NCBI RefSeq assembly: GCF_013403875.1
Contig: NZ_JACBNX010000015.1
Coordinates: 1-64,000, forward strand
Length of the DNA: 64,000 bases
Source of the DNA: Burkholderia guangdongensis
Lineage (GTDB): Bacteria > Pseudomonadota > Gammaproteobacteria > Burkholderiales > Burkholderiaceae
Direction of reading: 5' to 3'
Part shown: positions 28,612 through 37,766 of the stretch, one piece after another
Layout of the letters: the number at the start of each line of letters is the position of its first letter
Position numbering within the stretch: the stretch's first letter is position 1
Made by a program: the position numbers and the translations under genes
The notes under the pieces: generated by a model
Seen by the model: only the letters and a program-made list of their open reading frames with translations
What the model was told of the DNA's origin: nothing
Database searches by the model: none

Positions 28612-29676
28612 TCAGCGCACGACCTGCGCGAGCTCGCCGGCCTTGTACTTGTCGGCGATCTTGTCGAGCGAGACCGGCTTGATCTTCGCGGCCTGGCCTT
28701 CGCAGCCGAACGCGAGGTAGCGGTCGACGCAGACCTTCTTCGCCGCTTCGCGCGCGGGCTTCAGGTAGTCGCGCGGGTCGAACTTGCCCGGGTTCTCGAA
28801 CATGTAGCGGCGGATCGCGCCGGTGATCGCGAGACGCAGGTCGGTGTCGATGTTGACCTTGCGCACGCCGTGCTTGATCCCTTCCTGGATCTCCTCGACC
28901 GGCACGCCGTAGGTTTCCTTCATGTCGCCGCCGAACTCGCGGATCTCCGCGAGCAGTTCCTGCGGCACCGACGACGAGCCGTGCATCACGAGGTGCGTGT
29001 TCGGGATGCGCGCATGGATTTCCTTGATGCGCTGGATCGACAGGATGTCGCCCGTCGGCTTCTTCGAGAACTTGTACGCGCCGTGCGACGTGCCGATCGC
29101 GATCGCGAGCGCGTCGCACTGCGTGAGCTTCACGAAGTCGGCGGCCTGCTCCGGATCGGTCAGCAGCTGCTCGCGCGTCATCGTGCCCTCGGCGCCGTGG
29201 CCGTCTTCCTTGTCGCCCTTCATCGTCTCGAGCGAGCCGAGCACGCCGAGCTCGGCCTCGACCGTCACGCCGATCGAGTGCGCCATCTCGACGACCTTGC
29301 GCGACACGTCGACGTTGTACTCGTACGACGCGACCGTCTTGCCGTCGGCCTCCAGCGAACCGTCCATCATCACGCTCGAGAAGCCGCTGCGGATCGCGTT
29401 CAGGCAGATCGCCGGCGACTGGCCGTGATCCTGGTGCATCACGACCGGGATGTGCGGATACGACTCGATCGCCGCTTCGATCAGGTGACGCAGGAACGGC
29501 TCGCCCGCGTATTTGCGCGCACCGGCCGACGCCTGCATGATCACGGGTGCGCCGACCTGGTCCGCCGCCGCCATGATCGCCTGAACCTGCTCCAGGTTGT
29601 TCACGTTGAAGGCGGGCAGGCCGTAGCCGTTTTCCGCCGCGTGGTCCAGCAGTTGACGCATAGAAACGAGAGGCAT
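28612..29676 (-). CDS. fba: Fructose-bisphosphate aldolase, class II
   Basis: A 354-residue zinc-dependent aldolase that splits or forms fructose 1,6-bisphosphate. Catalytic and metal residues lie in [10 protein letters not shown] (zinc His and catalytic Asp), [18 protein letters not shown] and [18 protein letters not shown] near 280 binds phosphate. The start [10 protein letters not shown] was chosen over a 75-codon upstream extension with no family match. It is the third glycolytic gene of the pgk-pyk-fba series on this strand. Confidence 0.96.
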   Translation of the reverse strand: MPLVSMRQLLDHAAENGYGLPAFNVNNLEQVQAIMAAADQVGAPVIMQASAGARKYAGEPFLRHLIEAAIESYPHIPVVMHQDHGQSPAICLNAIRSGFSSVMMDGSLEADGKTVASYEYNVDVSRKVVEMAHSIGVTVEAELGVLGSLETMKGDKEDGHGAEGTMTREQLLTDPEQAADFVKLTQCDALAIAIGTSHGAYKFSKKPTGDILSIQRIKEIHARIPNTHLVMHGSSSVPQELLAEIREFGGDMKETYGVPVEEIQEGIKHGVRKVNIDTDLRLAITGAIRRYMFENPGKFDPRDYLKPAREAAKKVCVDRYLAFGCEGQAAKIKPVSLDKIADKYKAGELAQVVR

Positions 29677-29893
29677 TGCGATACTCCTTCGAATGAAAAC
29701 CGGTGCGCGCCTCGCGCCGGCGCGGTGCGGCCCGGATAATTCGGGCCCGATCGCCGGGCTAAGCGTCGAATAGCGGTATTTTATCGCGAAGCGCTCCGGA
29801 TTCAGCCCGATCGGACGCCCCACTCGCAATTTGTTACGTTCCGGCGGGCCGGACCGGGCCCGGCCGCGTCGGCGCAGCCGGCCCGAAACGAAA

Positions 29894-29928
29894 AAGGCCA
29901 CGCGGGGTCGAATGCCCCGCGCGGCCTT
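29894..29928 (-). terminator. Terminator after pyk
   Basis: A 14-base stem (AAGGCCACGCGGGG and near-complement, one mismatch) with a seven-base loop. On the minus strand it is followed by TTTTTCG. It lies 25 bp past the pyk stop. Confidence 0.75.
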
Positions 29929-29952
29929 GCGTCACCGGTCCCGATACCGCGC

Positions 29953-31389
29953 TCAGTAATGCTCGCCGACCCGCACGATCTTCAGCGTGTTCGTGCCGCC
30001 CGCCTGCCCCATCGGCTCGCCGACCGTCAGCACGACCATGTCGCCGTGCGACAGGTAGCCGCCGCGCACGACGATTTCGAGCGCCTGCTGCAACGCCGTG
30101 TCGCGATCGCTGTTGAAGTCGACGTGCAGCGGCGTCACGTTGCGGTACAGCGCCATCGTCCGCTCGCTGCCGACGCGCGGCGTCAGCGCGAAAATCGGCA
30201 CGTGGATGTAGTGACGCGACATCCACAGCGCGGTCGCGCCCGATTCGGTCAGCGCGATGATCGCCTTCGCGCCGAGGTGGTAAGCGGTGAAGAGCGCGCC
30301 CATCGCGATCGACTGGTCGATCCGCGTGAACGTGCGGTCGAGGAAATCCTTGTCGAGCTCGACGTGCTCGGACTTCTCCGCCTCGACGCATACCGCCGCC
30401 ATCGTCTCGATCGTGACGACCGGATACTTGCCCGCCGCGGTCTCGGCCGACAGCATCACCGCGTCGGTGCCGTCGAGCACCGCGTTCGCGACGTCCGACA
30501 CCTCGGCGCGGGTCGGCACCGGCGCCTGGATCATCGACTCCATCATCTGCGTCGCGGTGATCACGAGCTTGTTCGAATCGCGCGCCATCCGGATCATCCG
30601 CTTCTGCAGCGCGGGCACCGCCGCGTTGCCGACCTCGACCGCGAGGTCGCCGCGTGCGACCATGATCCCGTCCGACGCGTCGAGAATGCTCTGCAGCGCC
30701 GGAATCGCCTCCGCGCGCTCGATCTTCGCGATCATCTTCGGCTTCAGGCCATACGGCGCGCCCGCGATGTTCGCGAGCTGGCGCGCCATTTCCATGTCGG
30801 TCGCGTTCTTCGGGAACGACACCGCGACCAGGTCCGCGCCGAGCGACATCGCGGTACGGATGTCCTCCATGTCCTTCGCGGTCAGCGCAGGCGCCGACAG
30901 CCCGCCGCCCTGCCGGTTGATCCCCTTGTTGTTCGACAGATCGCCGCCGACCTTCACCGTCGTGTGGATCTCGTCGCCGAGCACGCGCTCGACGGTCAGC
31001 ACGATCAGCCCGTCGTTCAGCAGCAGTACGTCGCCCGAGCGCAGGTCGCGCGGCAGATCCTTGTAATCGAGGCCGACGCGCTCGTCGTTGCCGAGCTCGC
31101 ACGCGGCGTCGAGGATGAACGGCTGCCCCGGCGTCAGCGTGGTCTTGCCGTTCTCGAATTTCCCGACGCGGATCTTCGGGCCCTGGAGATCCGCCATGAT
31201 CGCGATCTCGCGACCGACCTTGCGGGCGGCCTCGCGCACCATCTCGGCGCGCTGGCGGTGATCATCGGCGGTGCCGTGCGAAAAATTGAGACGCACGACG
31301 TCAAGGCCCGCCTGGATCATCTGCAGCAGAATCTCCGGCGAACTGGAGGCCGGGCCGATCGTGGCGACTATCTTGGTGGCGCGATGCAT
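29953..31389 (-). CDS. pyk: Pyruvate kinase
   Basis: A 478-residue type II pyruvate kinase making pyruvate and ATP from phosphoenolpyruvate. It has TKIVATIGPASSS at the start, ARGDLAVEVG (substrate/Mg loop), ATQMMESMI (the family signature around Thr) and the B domain at about 70-170. The start MHRATK at 31387-31389 has AGAGGAG six bases upstream. The frame stays open far upstream across the pgk spacer, but the ribosome-binding site and family length both fix this start. The gene lies 284 bp downstream of pgk. Confidence 0.95.
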   Translation of the reverse strand: MHRATKIVATIGPASSSPEILLQMIQAGLDVVRLNFSHGTADDHRQRAEMVREAARKVGREIAIMADLQGPKIRVGKFENGKTTLTPGQPFILDAACELGNDERVGLDYKDLPRDLRSGDVLLLNDGLIVLTVERVLGDEIHTTVKVGGDLSNNKGINRQGGGLSAPALTAKDMEDIRTAMSLGADLVAVSFPKNATDMEMARQLANIAGAPYGLKPKMIAKIERAEAIPALQSILDASDGIMVARGDLAVEVGNAAVPALQKRMIRMARDSNKLVITATQMMESMIQAPVPTRAEVSDVANAVLDGTDAVMLSAETAAGKYPVVTIETMAAVCVEAEKSEHVELDKDFLDRTFTRIDQSIAMGALFTAYHLGAKAIIALTESGATALWMSRHYIHVPIFALTPRVGSERTMALYRNVTPLHVDFNSDRDTALQQALEIVVRGGYLSHGDMVVLTVGEPMGQAGGTNTLKIVRVGEHY

Positions 31390-31673
31390 GAAACTCCTCT
31401 TCTGAGTCTGGGTGGATCCGCTGGGGGAAACGCTGCGAGAGCCGGATGCGGCAGGCCCAGCGGCGGCCGCTCCGGGAGGCGTGCCGGTGCGCTCGCCCGG
31501 CATCGCTTTGTTCTGAATGTTTTCCGTGCCGGCCGCGCGGCCGGCCTCACCCGGCTTCGCGCGCGGGGCCGAGTTCGCCCGCGCGGGCGCGCGTTTGCGC
31601 TTGCCCGCACTGGCCGCCGGCTCCGCTTTCGCGGAACGTGCGGCCTTCGTCACCCCAGCGCGCGCCGCCACGC
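31390..31673 (-). other. pgk-pyk spacer with an open Ala/Lys/Pro-rich frame
   Basis: The 284-bp spacer is open in the pyk frame from just after the pgk stop. It would encode a basic low-complexity peptide (for example VTKAARSAKAEP and GKRKRAPARANSAPRAKPG). No ATG with a good ribosome-binding site is visible, and pyk has its own. It may be non-coding leader, or a remnant or N-terminal variant. Confidence 0.35.
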
Positions 31674-32870
31674 TCAGGCCGCCCGCGTTTCGAGCACTTC
31701 CACCGCCGGCAGCGTCTTCCCCTCGAGGAACTCGAGGAACGCGCCGCCGCCCGTCGAGATGTAGCTGACCTGGTCGTGGATGCCGTACTTCGCGATCGCG
31801 GCGAGCGTATCGCCGCCGCCCGCGATCGAGAACGCGGACGATTTCGCGATCGCGTCCGCGAGCGTCTTCGTGCCGTTGCCGAACTGGTCGAACTCGAACA
31901 CGCCGACCGGGCCGTTCCAGACGATCGTGCCCGCGGCGCCGAGCTGCGCGGCGAGCGCGGCGGCCGTTTCCGGCCCGATGTCGAGGATCATGTCGTCCGC
32001 TTCGACGTCGGTGGCCTTCTTCACGGTCGCGGCCGCCGTCGGCGAGAATTCCTTCGCGCACACGACGTCGGTCGGGATCGGCACCGATGCGCCGCGCTTG
32101 TTCGCTTCGTCGATGATCGCCTTCGCGTCGGCGACGAGATCGGTCTCGGCGAGCGACTTGCCGATCGGCAAACCGGCCGCGAGCATGAACGTGTTCGCGA
32201 TGCCGCCGCCGACGATCAGCTGATCGACCTTTTCCGCGAGCGACTTCAGGATCGTCAGCTTCGTCGACACCTTCGAGCCCGCGACGATCGCGACGAGCGG
32301 GCGCTTCGGGTCGCCAAGCGCGCGCCCGAGCGCGTCCAGCTCGGCCGCGAGCAGCGGGCCCGCGCACGCGATGGGCGCGTACTTCGCGATCCCGTGCGTG
32401 GTCGCCTCCGCGCGGTGCGCGGTGCCGAACGCGTCGTTCACGTAGACGTCGCAGAGCGCGGCCATCTTCCGCGCGAGCGCGTCGTCGTTCTTCTTCTCGC
32501 CCTGGTTCACGCGGCAGTTCTCGAGCAGCGCGACCTGGCCCGGCGCGACATTGACGCCGTTCTCGACCCAGTTCGCGACGAGCGGCACGTCGCGGCCGAG
32601 CAGCTCGGCGAGGCGCTTCGCGACCGGCGCGAGCGAATCCTCGGGCTTGAACGCGCCTTCGGTCGGACGGCCGAGGTGCGACGTGACCATCACGGCCGCA
32701 CCCGCATCGAGCGCCGCGCGGATCGCGGGCACGGACGCGCGGATCCGGGTGTCTTCGGTGATGTTGCCGGCGTCGTCCTGCGGAACGTTCAGGTCGGCGC
32801 GGATGAACACGCGCTTGCCGGCGAGCTGGCCGGCGGCGATCAGGTCGGTAAGACGCTTGACTTGACTCAT
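31674..32870 (-). CDS. pgk: Phosphoglycerate kinase
   Basis: A 398-residue kinase transferring phosphate between 1,3-bisphosphoglycerate and ADP. Typical blocks are [22 protein letters not shown], the Lys-containing [26 protein letters not shown] and the nucleotide-site [12 protein letters not shown]. It is the first gene of the minus-strand glycolytic series and faces ilvE divergently across a 371-bp spacer. Confidence 0.96.
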   Translation of the reverse strand: MSQVKRLTDLIAAGQLAGKRVFIRADLNVPQDDAGNITEDTRIRASVPAIRAALDAGAAVMVTSHLGRPTEGAFKPEDSLAPVAKRLAELLGRDVPLVANWVENGVNVAPGQVALLENCRVNQGEKKNDDALARKMAALCDVYVNDAFGTAHRAEATTHGIAKYAPIACAGPLLAAELDALGRALGDPKRPLVAIVAGSKVSTKLTILKSLAEKVDQLIVGGGIANTFMLAAGLPIGKSLAETDLVADAKAIIDEANKRGASVPIPTDVVCAKEFSPTAAATVKKATDVEADDMILDIGPETAAALAAQLGAAGTIVWNGPVGVFEFDQFGNGTKTLADAIAKSSAFSIAGGGDTLAAIAKYGIHDQVSYISTGGGAFLEFLEGKTLPAVEVLETRAA

Positions 32871-33241
32871 GGGACTGGTGAGGTAGTGGATGGGAAGCGG
32901 TTGCTAGGACATGCGCGGGCGGCCTGGAACAGGCGCCGGATGCGGCCGTGGCTGGCGGATCCACATCGCGCGCACACCTATAAATCCGGGAGCGGCCATT
33001 CTAGCCGATCCATCCGGCCATCTGACCCATGCGGCGCCGAATTCCGCCTATTCGAGGAACCGCGAAAAACGATCGATCGTGCTATGCCAGCAGCCGCAAC
33101 GCACTCCCCTGCCCGGGCGTCGTCACCGGCCGGCTCACCGCGCGCCGGTGACGAGCCGACCGTCGCCACGGCAAATGACGCTAAAATAGGCGTCTTTCCG
33201 GCGCATCGCCGCATACACAACCGCACCCCCAGGAGATTCCT
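32871..33241. promoter_or_regulatory. Divergent pgk/ilvE promoter region
   Basis: This 371-bp spacer contains a GC hairpin at 33122-33151 (GTCACCGGC and GCCGGTGAC arms). A possible -10 element TAAAAT at about 33182-33187 precedes the ilvE ribosome-binding site AGGAG at 33230-33234. I see no additional gene. Confidence 0.4.
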
Positions 33242-34165
33242 ATGTCAATGGCCGACCGCGACGGCAAGATCTGGATGGACGGCAAGCTGATCGACTGGCG
33301 CGACGCCAAGATCCACGTCCTGACCCACACGCTGCATTACGGCATGGGCGTCTTCGAAGGCGTGCGCGCGTACCAGACGGCCGACGGCAGCACCGCGATC
33401 TTCCGCCTGCACGAACACACGAAGCGCCTGCTGAACTCCGCGAAGATCTTCCAGATGGACGTGCCGTTCGACCAGGAAACGCTCGAATCCGCGCAGCGCG
33501 ACGTCGTGCGCGAGAACAAGCTCGAATCGTGCTACCTGCGCCCGATCATCTGGGTCGGCTCGGAGAAGCTCGGCGTATCCGCGAAGGGCAACACGATCCA
33601 CGTCGCGATCGCCGCGTGGCCGTGGGGCGCGTACCTCGGCGAGGACGGCCTCGCGAAGGGGATCCGCGTGAAGACGTCGTCGTTTACGCGCCATCACGTG
33701 AACGTGTCGATGGTGCGCGCGAAGGCGTCCGGCTGGTACGTGAACTCGATCCTCGCGAACCAGGAAGCGACCGCCGACGGCTACGACGAGGCGCTGCTGC
33801 TCGACGTCGACGGTTACGTGTCCGAAGGCTCCGGCGAGAACTTCTTCCTCGTGAACCGCGGCAAGGTGTACACGCCGGATCTCGCGTCGTGCCTCGACGG
33901 CATCACGCGCGACACGGTGATCACGCTCGCGAAGGATCTCGGCATCGAAGTGATCGAGAAGCGCATCACGCGCGACGAGGTCTACACGGCCGACGAGGCG
34001 TTCTTCACCGGCACCGCGGCCGAAGTCACGCCGATCCGCGAGCTCGACAACCGCACGATCGGCAGCGGCGCGCGCGGCCCGATCACCGAGAAGCTGCAGT
34101 CGGCGTTCTTCGACGTCGTGTCCGGCAAGAGCGCGCAGTACGCGAACTGGCTGACGAAGGTCTGA
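33242..34165 (+). CDS. ilvE: Branched-chain amino acid aminotransferase
   Basis: A 307-residue fold-type IV PLP enzyme that transaminates Leu, Ile and Val with 2-oxoglutarate. LHYGMGVFEGVRAY (substrate loop), the PLP-lysine region VSMVRAKASGWYVNSILA, the GYDEALLLD block and GYVSEGSGENFFLV are all present. AGGAG precedes the ATG. A CHCC zinc-finger gene follows after 47 bp and is probably cotranscribed. Confidence 0.95.
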   Translation: MSMADRDGKIWMDGKLIDWRDAKIHVLTHTLHYGMGVFEGVRAYQTADGSTAIFRLHEHTKRLLNSAKIFQMDVPFDQETLESAQRDVVRENKLESCYLRPIIWVGSEKLGVSAKGNTIHVAIAAWPWGAYLGEDGLAKGIRVKTSSFTRHHVNVSMVRAKASGWYVNSILANQEATADGYDEALLLDVDGYVSEGSGENFFLVNRGKVYTPDLASCLDGITRDTVITLAKDLGIEVIEKRITRDEVYTADEAFFTGTAAEVTPIRELDNRTIGSGARGPITEKLQSAFFDVVSGKSAQYANWLTKV

Positions 34166-34212
34166 GTCCGGACACTTCGACACCCCATCCGCTGAAACAA
34201 CGAGATCACCCC

Positions 34213-34407
34213 ATGAGTGAAACCAAGGAAATGCCGCTCGTCGAACTGTCGGCGAAGGATCTGCCCGCCTACTGCCCGAACCCGGCGATGACGCGCTGGA
34301 GCGCGCATCCGCGCGTGTTCATCGACGTGTCGCACGGCGAGGCGCGCTGCCCGTACTGCGGCACGCGCTACAAGCTGCGCGACGGCGAGGTCGTGAAGGG
34401 CCATTGA
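34213..34407 (+). CDS. Small CHCC-type zinc-finger protein
   Basis: A 64-residue protein of the zf-CHCC family (NDUFS6-like). It has LPAYCPNPAM, then PRVFID and GEARCPYCGTRYKL, giving one Cys, one His and a CxxC pair for one zinc. Proteobacterial homologues commonly lie between ilvE and waaF-like genes, as here. The exact role is unknown; the mitochondrial relative assists complex I assembly. A hairpin terminator follows. Confidence 0.85.
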   Translation: MSETKEMPLVELSAKDLPAYCPNPAMTRWSAHPRVFIDVSHGEARCPYCGTRYKLRDGEVVKGH

Positions 34408-34476
34408 GCCCCGGCGGCCCGCCCGCGTCACGCGGCGGCGTTCGCGCCGCCCCGCTTCCCCTTTCCTGCAACCCGG

Positions 34477-34498
34477 ACACGGCGCCCGCGCGCCGTGT
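34477..34498 (+). terminator. Terminator of the ilvE unit
   Basis: A nine-base stem (ACACGGCGC and GCGCCGTGT) with a four-base loop, followed by TTTCATT. It lies between the zinc-finger gene and waaF. Confidence 0.6.
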
Positions 34499-34525
34499 TT
34501 CATTACGACATCGGAAACCGACCTG

Positions 34526-35566
34526 ATGCGTCGCGCGCTCGTTATCGCACCGAACTGGATCGGTGACGCATTGATGGCCCAGCCGCTCCTTGCGCTGCTG
34601 AAGAAACTCCATCCGCGCATCGCGATCGATGCCGTCGCACCCACGTGGGTCGCGCCGGTGCTCGAGCGGATGCCGGAGGTTCACGATGTCTACGCAACCG
34701 ACCTCGCGCACGGCAAGCTGCAGATGCTGCGCCGCTGGCAGCTCGCGAGCGACCTGCGCGAGAACGGCTACGACGCCGCGTACGTGCTGCCGAACTCGCT
34801 GAAATCCGCGCTGATCCCGTGGCTCGCGGGCATTCCGCTGCGCATCGGCTACACCGGCGAGCACCGCTACGGCCTGCTGAACGTGCGCCACGCGAACCCG
34901 CCGAAGGCGCACGGCGAGCGGCCGCCGATGGCCGGCCACTACGCGGCGCTCGCGTACGCGCCGGGCGCGAAGCTGCCCGAGTCGATGAAGACGCTGGCGC
35001 CGCCGCGCCTCGACGCGGACCTGAACGAAACGGCGCGCGTGTCCGCACGTTTCAATCTTGATACGCGGATGCCGCTCGTCGTGTTCTGCCCCGGCGCGGA
35101 GTACGGCCCCGCGAAGCGCTGGCCGCCCGAGCACTTCGCGTCGCTCGCGCAGATCGTCCACCAGTCGTTCCCGTATACGCAGATCGTCGCGCTCGGCTCG
35201 CCGAAGGACTCGGCCGCCGCGCAGGCGATCGCCGAGCGCGCGCCGCACGTGCGCAACCTGTGCGGGCAGACGTCGCTGTCGGAGGCCTGCGCGCTGATCG
35301 CGCGCGCGAACGCGGTCGTCACGAACGATTCGGGGCTGATGCACGTCGCGGCGGCGCTGCGCAGGCCGCTCGTCGCGCTCTACGGCTCGACGGACCCGCG
35401 CCATACTCCTCCGCTGTCGGAGCTGGCAAAGGTACAATGGTTGCATCTCGAATGCAGTCCCTGCTTCGAACGCGAGTGCCCGCTCGGCCATCTGAAGTGC
35501 CTGCGCGAACTCGGCCCGGAGCAGGTATTCGGCGACCTGCGCGGCATGCTCGTCGGGCAGCGCTGA
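34526..35566 (+). CDS. waaF: ADP-heptose:LPS heptosyltransferase II
   Basis: A 346-residue GT9-family glycosyltransferase that adds the second heptose to the LPS inner core at the cytoplasmic face. It starts ALVIAPNWIGDALMAQPLL and carries FCPGAEYGPAKRWP (ADP-heptose site), NDSGLMHVAAALRRPLVALYGSTDP split at about 270-293, and a late LECSPCFERECPLGHLKCL cysteine-rich block typical of WaaF. It stands after the ilvE terminator and probably has its own promoter. Confidence 0.92.
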   Translation: MRRALVIAPNWIGDALMAQPLLALLKKLHPRIAIDAVAPTWVAPVLERMPEVHDVYATDLAHGKLQMLRRWQLASDLRENGYDAAYVLPNSLKSALIPWLAGIPLRIGYTGEHRYGLLNVRHANPPKAHGERPPMAGHYAALAYAPGAKLPESMKTLAPPRLDADLNETARVSARFNLDTRMPLVVFCPGAEYGPAKRWPPEHFASLAQIVHQSFPYTQIVALGSPKDSAAAQAIAERAPHVRNLCGQTSLSEACALIARANAVVTNDSGLMHVAAALRRPLVALYGSTDPRHTPPLSELAKVQWLHLECSPCFERECPLGHLKCLRELGPEQVFGDLRGMLVGQR

Positions 35567-35675
35567 CCTCTCACGGCGGCGCGGCGCGACGCGCGGCCGG
35601 GCGATCCGATTCACCGGTATGCGGCGGCCCTCCGGCCGCCGCGCTGATACGCGCGACGCGCAAGAGATAGACCCG

Positions 35676-36122
35676 ATGCCACGTTTTGCCCGCCTGTTCG
35701 AAGCCGCCGCCGATACGCTGAACGCCTACTACCAGTGCGTCGCGGACGCGAACCTCGACGCGCTGATGGCGCTGTGGATCGACGAGGATTTCGCCAGCTG
35801 CATCTGGGCAGACGGCGCGCATCTGCACGGCCTCGAGCAGATCAGGAGCGGCCTCGGCGCGCGCCTCGCGACGCAGCCGGTGACGATCGAGCCACTCGAC
35901 ATCCGCGTGTATGACAGCCTCGGCACCGTCGTCTACACGATCGCCGAAGCGCATCAGCAAGCCGACCTCACAGCCGAGCCCACGATGGTGTTCGCGACGT
36001 ACGTGATGATTCACGAACGTGGCGAATGGCGCATTGCGCACATCCACGCGAGCCCGATTCCCGACAAGGCGGCCGGGCAATTCGCCGCCAAGATCCGCCA
36101 CGGGCAAGGCCCGCTGCATTGA
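35676..36122 (+). CDS. NTF2-like (SnoaL/DUF4440 type) protein
   Basis: A 148-residue protein with the pattern of the NTF2-like fold: an N-terminal helix (FEAAADTLNAYYQCVADANLD), then W-I-D-E-D and a beta-rich remainder ending GEWRIAHIHASPIP. Such proteins are small enzymes or binding proteins of diverse roles. Start MPRFARLF was chosen because it fits the fold. It precedes the alpha/beta hydrolase gene by 18 bp and may be cotranscribed. Confidence 0.65.
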   Translation: MPRFARLFEAAADTLNAYYQCVADANLDALMALWIDEDFASCIWADGAHLHGLEQIRSGLGARLATQPVTIEPLDIRVYDSLGTVVYTIAEAHQQADLTAEPTMVFATYVMIHERGEWRIAHIHASPIPDKAAGQFAAKIRHGQGPLH

Positions 36123-36140
36123 TGAAGACGCGGGGCGATC

Positions 36141-37172
36141 ATGAGCACCTTTTCGCCGCCTACACCGCTATCCGGGGCGCGCGCCCCGGATAACGCCGAG
36201 CGCTACCACGCACCGCGCTGGCTGCCGACCAGCCACGCGCAGACGATCGTTCCCGCGCTGTTCGCGCGCCGCCCGGCGATCGCCTACCGACGACAGCGCT
36301 GGGAAACCCCCGACGACGACTTCATCGACCTCGACTGGCTCGCGCATCCGGTCGGCATGGCGCCGCGCCCCGACGCGCCGCTGCTCGTGTTGTTCCACGG
36401 CCTCGAAGGCAGCTCCGGCTCGCACTACGCGCTCGTGCTGATGGCCGCGGCGCGCGCGCGAGGCTGGCACGGCGTGGTCCCGCACTTCCGCAGTTGCAGC
36501 GGCGAGATGAACCGTCTGCCGCGCTTCTACCATCTCGCGGACAGCGCCGAAGTCGACTGGATCCTGCGCCGCCTCGCCGTGCAGCATCGCGGGCCGCTCG
36601 TCGTCGCGGGCGTGTCGCTCGGCGGCAACGTGCTGCTGCGCTGGCTCGGCGAGCATCGCAGCGACACGTCGATCGTGCGCGCGGCCGCCGCGATCTCGAC
36701 GCCGCTCGACGTGCACGCGGGCGGCCGCGCGCTGTCGCAGGGCTTCGCGCGGGTTTACACGCGCAGCTTCCTGAAAACGCTGAAGAAGAAAGCGCTGTTC
36801 AAGCTCGACCAGTTTCCGGGGCTGTTCGACCGCGACGCAATGCTCGCGTCCGTCACGATGCACGACTTCGACGACATCGTCACCGCGCCGCTGCACGGCT
36901 TCGCGAACGCGAACGACTACTGGACCCAGGCGACCACGCGGCCGCTGCTGCCCGCGATCGACGTGCCGACGCTGATCCTCAACGCCCGCAACGATCCGTT
37001 CCTGCCCGCGTCGGCGCTGCCCGGCCCGGCGGACGTGTCGAAGGCGGTCGAGCTCGACCAGCCCGAGGACGGCGGCCACGCGGGATTCATGACCGGGCCG
37101 TTCCCCGGGCGGCTCGACTGGCTGTCGGCGCGCGTGTTCGGCTATTGCTCCCGATTCGTCGATCATGGATGA
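36141..37172 (+). CDS. YheT-family alpha/beta hydrolase
   Basis: A 343-residue hydrolase of the YheT/ABHD1-3 family. It has PLLVLFHGLEGSSGSHYA (oxyanion region), HFRSCSGEMNRLPRFYH, the nucleophile elbow GVSLGGNVLL, and late LNARNDPFLP (Asp) and GGHAGFM (His). The substrate in bacteria is unknown, probably a lipid or ester. It overlaps the next gene by eight bases. Confidence 0.85.
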   Translation: MSTFSPPTPLSGARAPDNAERYHAPRWLPTSHAQTIVPALFARRPAIAYRRQRWETPDDDFIDLDWLAHPVGMAPRPDAPLLVLFHGLEGSSGSHYALVLMAAARARGWHGVVPHFRSCSGEMNRLPRFYHLADSAEVDWILRRLAVQHRGPLVVAGVSLGGNVLLRWLGEHRSDTSIVRAAAAISTPLDVHAGGRALSQGFARVYTRSFLKTLKKKALFKLDQFPGLFDRDAMLASVTMHDFDDIVTAPLHGFANANDYWTQATTRPLLPAIDVPTLILNARNDPFLPASALPGPADVSKAVELDQPEDGGHAGFMTGPFPGRLDWLSARVFGYCSRFVDHG

Positions 37173-37755
37173 CATCGTCAGGCAGGCGCTCGCGAAATGG
37201 CCGAACGTGCCGCACTGCACCGGCTGGCTGCTGCTCGACCGGCGCGGCGACTGGCGCCTGCGCGACGACGACGCGCAAGCGGCCGGCGCGCTCGGCTCGC
37301 CGATCCGCCATGCGGCGCTGATCGGGTTCATCGCGCGCAACTACGCGTGCGACGAGCACGGCCAGTGGTTCTTCCAGAACGGCCCGCAGCGCGTGTACGT
37401 CGAGCTCGCGTATACGCCGTGGATCGTCCGGCTCGCGGCGACCGACGGCCGGCTCGCGCTGACCGACCACACGGGTCGCGCGTTCGAGCCGGGTGAAGCG
37501 TGGCTCGACGACGCGGGCGGCGTGCTGTTCAGCGATGCGGCGTCGCCCGCGCGCGTCGCCGCGCTGCACGACCACGATCTCGATCTGTTCGCCGATCACG
37601 CGGACTTCGACGCGACGCCGCCGGTGCTGCGCTGGCGCGCGGATGCCGCGCTGCCGCTCGCGACGATCGCGTGCGCCGACGTGCCCGCGCAGTTCGGCTT
37701 CGTCGCGAGCCCGGCCGAACGCGCGCGCGACGCGGCGGCCGACGGGCACGACTGA
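37165..37755 (+). CDS. Conserved hypothetical protein (DUF, family not certain)
   Basis: A 196-residue cytosolic protein starting MDDIVRQALAKWPNVPHC, with FFQNGPQRVYVELAYTPWIVRL in the middle and a His/Asp-rich stretch (HDHDLDLFADHADFD) near 150. I recall this type as a Burkholderiales-wide DUF but cannot name it confidently. It overlaps the YheT-type hydrolase gene, so the two are translationally coupled. It converges with the BepA-like gene. Confidence 0.65.
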   Translation: MDDIVRQALAKWPNVPHCTGWLLLDRRGDWRLRDDDAQAAGALGSPIRHAALIGFIARNYACDEHGQWFFQNGPQRVYVELAYTPWIVRLAATDGRLALTDHTGRAFEPGEAWLDDAGGVLFSDAASPARVAALHDHDLDLFADHADFDATPPVLRWRADAALPLATIACADVPAQFGFVASPAERARDAAADGHD

Positions 37756-37766
37756 CGCGGCGTGCG

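Noticed and set aside
31674..32964. A fused pgk-pyk product
   Set aside because: pgk is in a different frame from the long open frame, has its own stop at 31674, and pyk has a strong ribosome-binding site before MHRATK.
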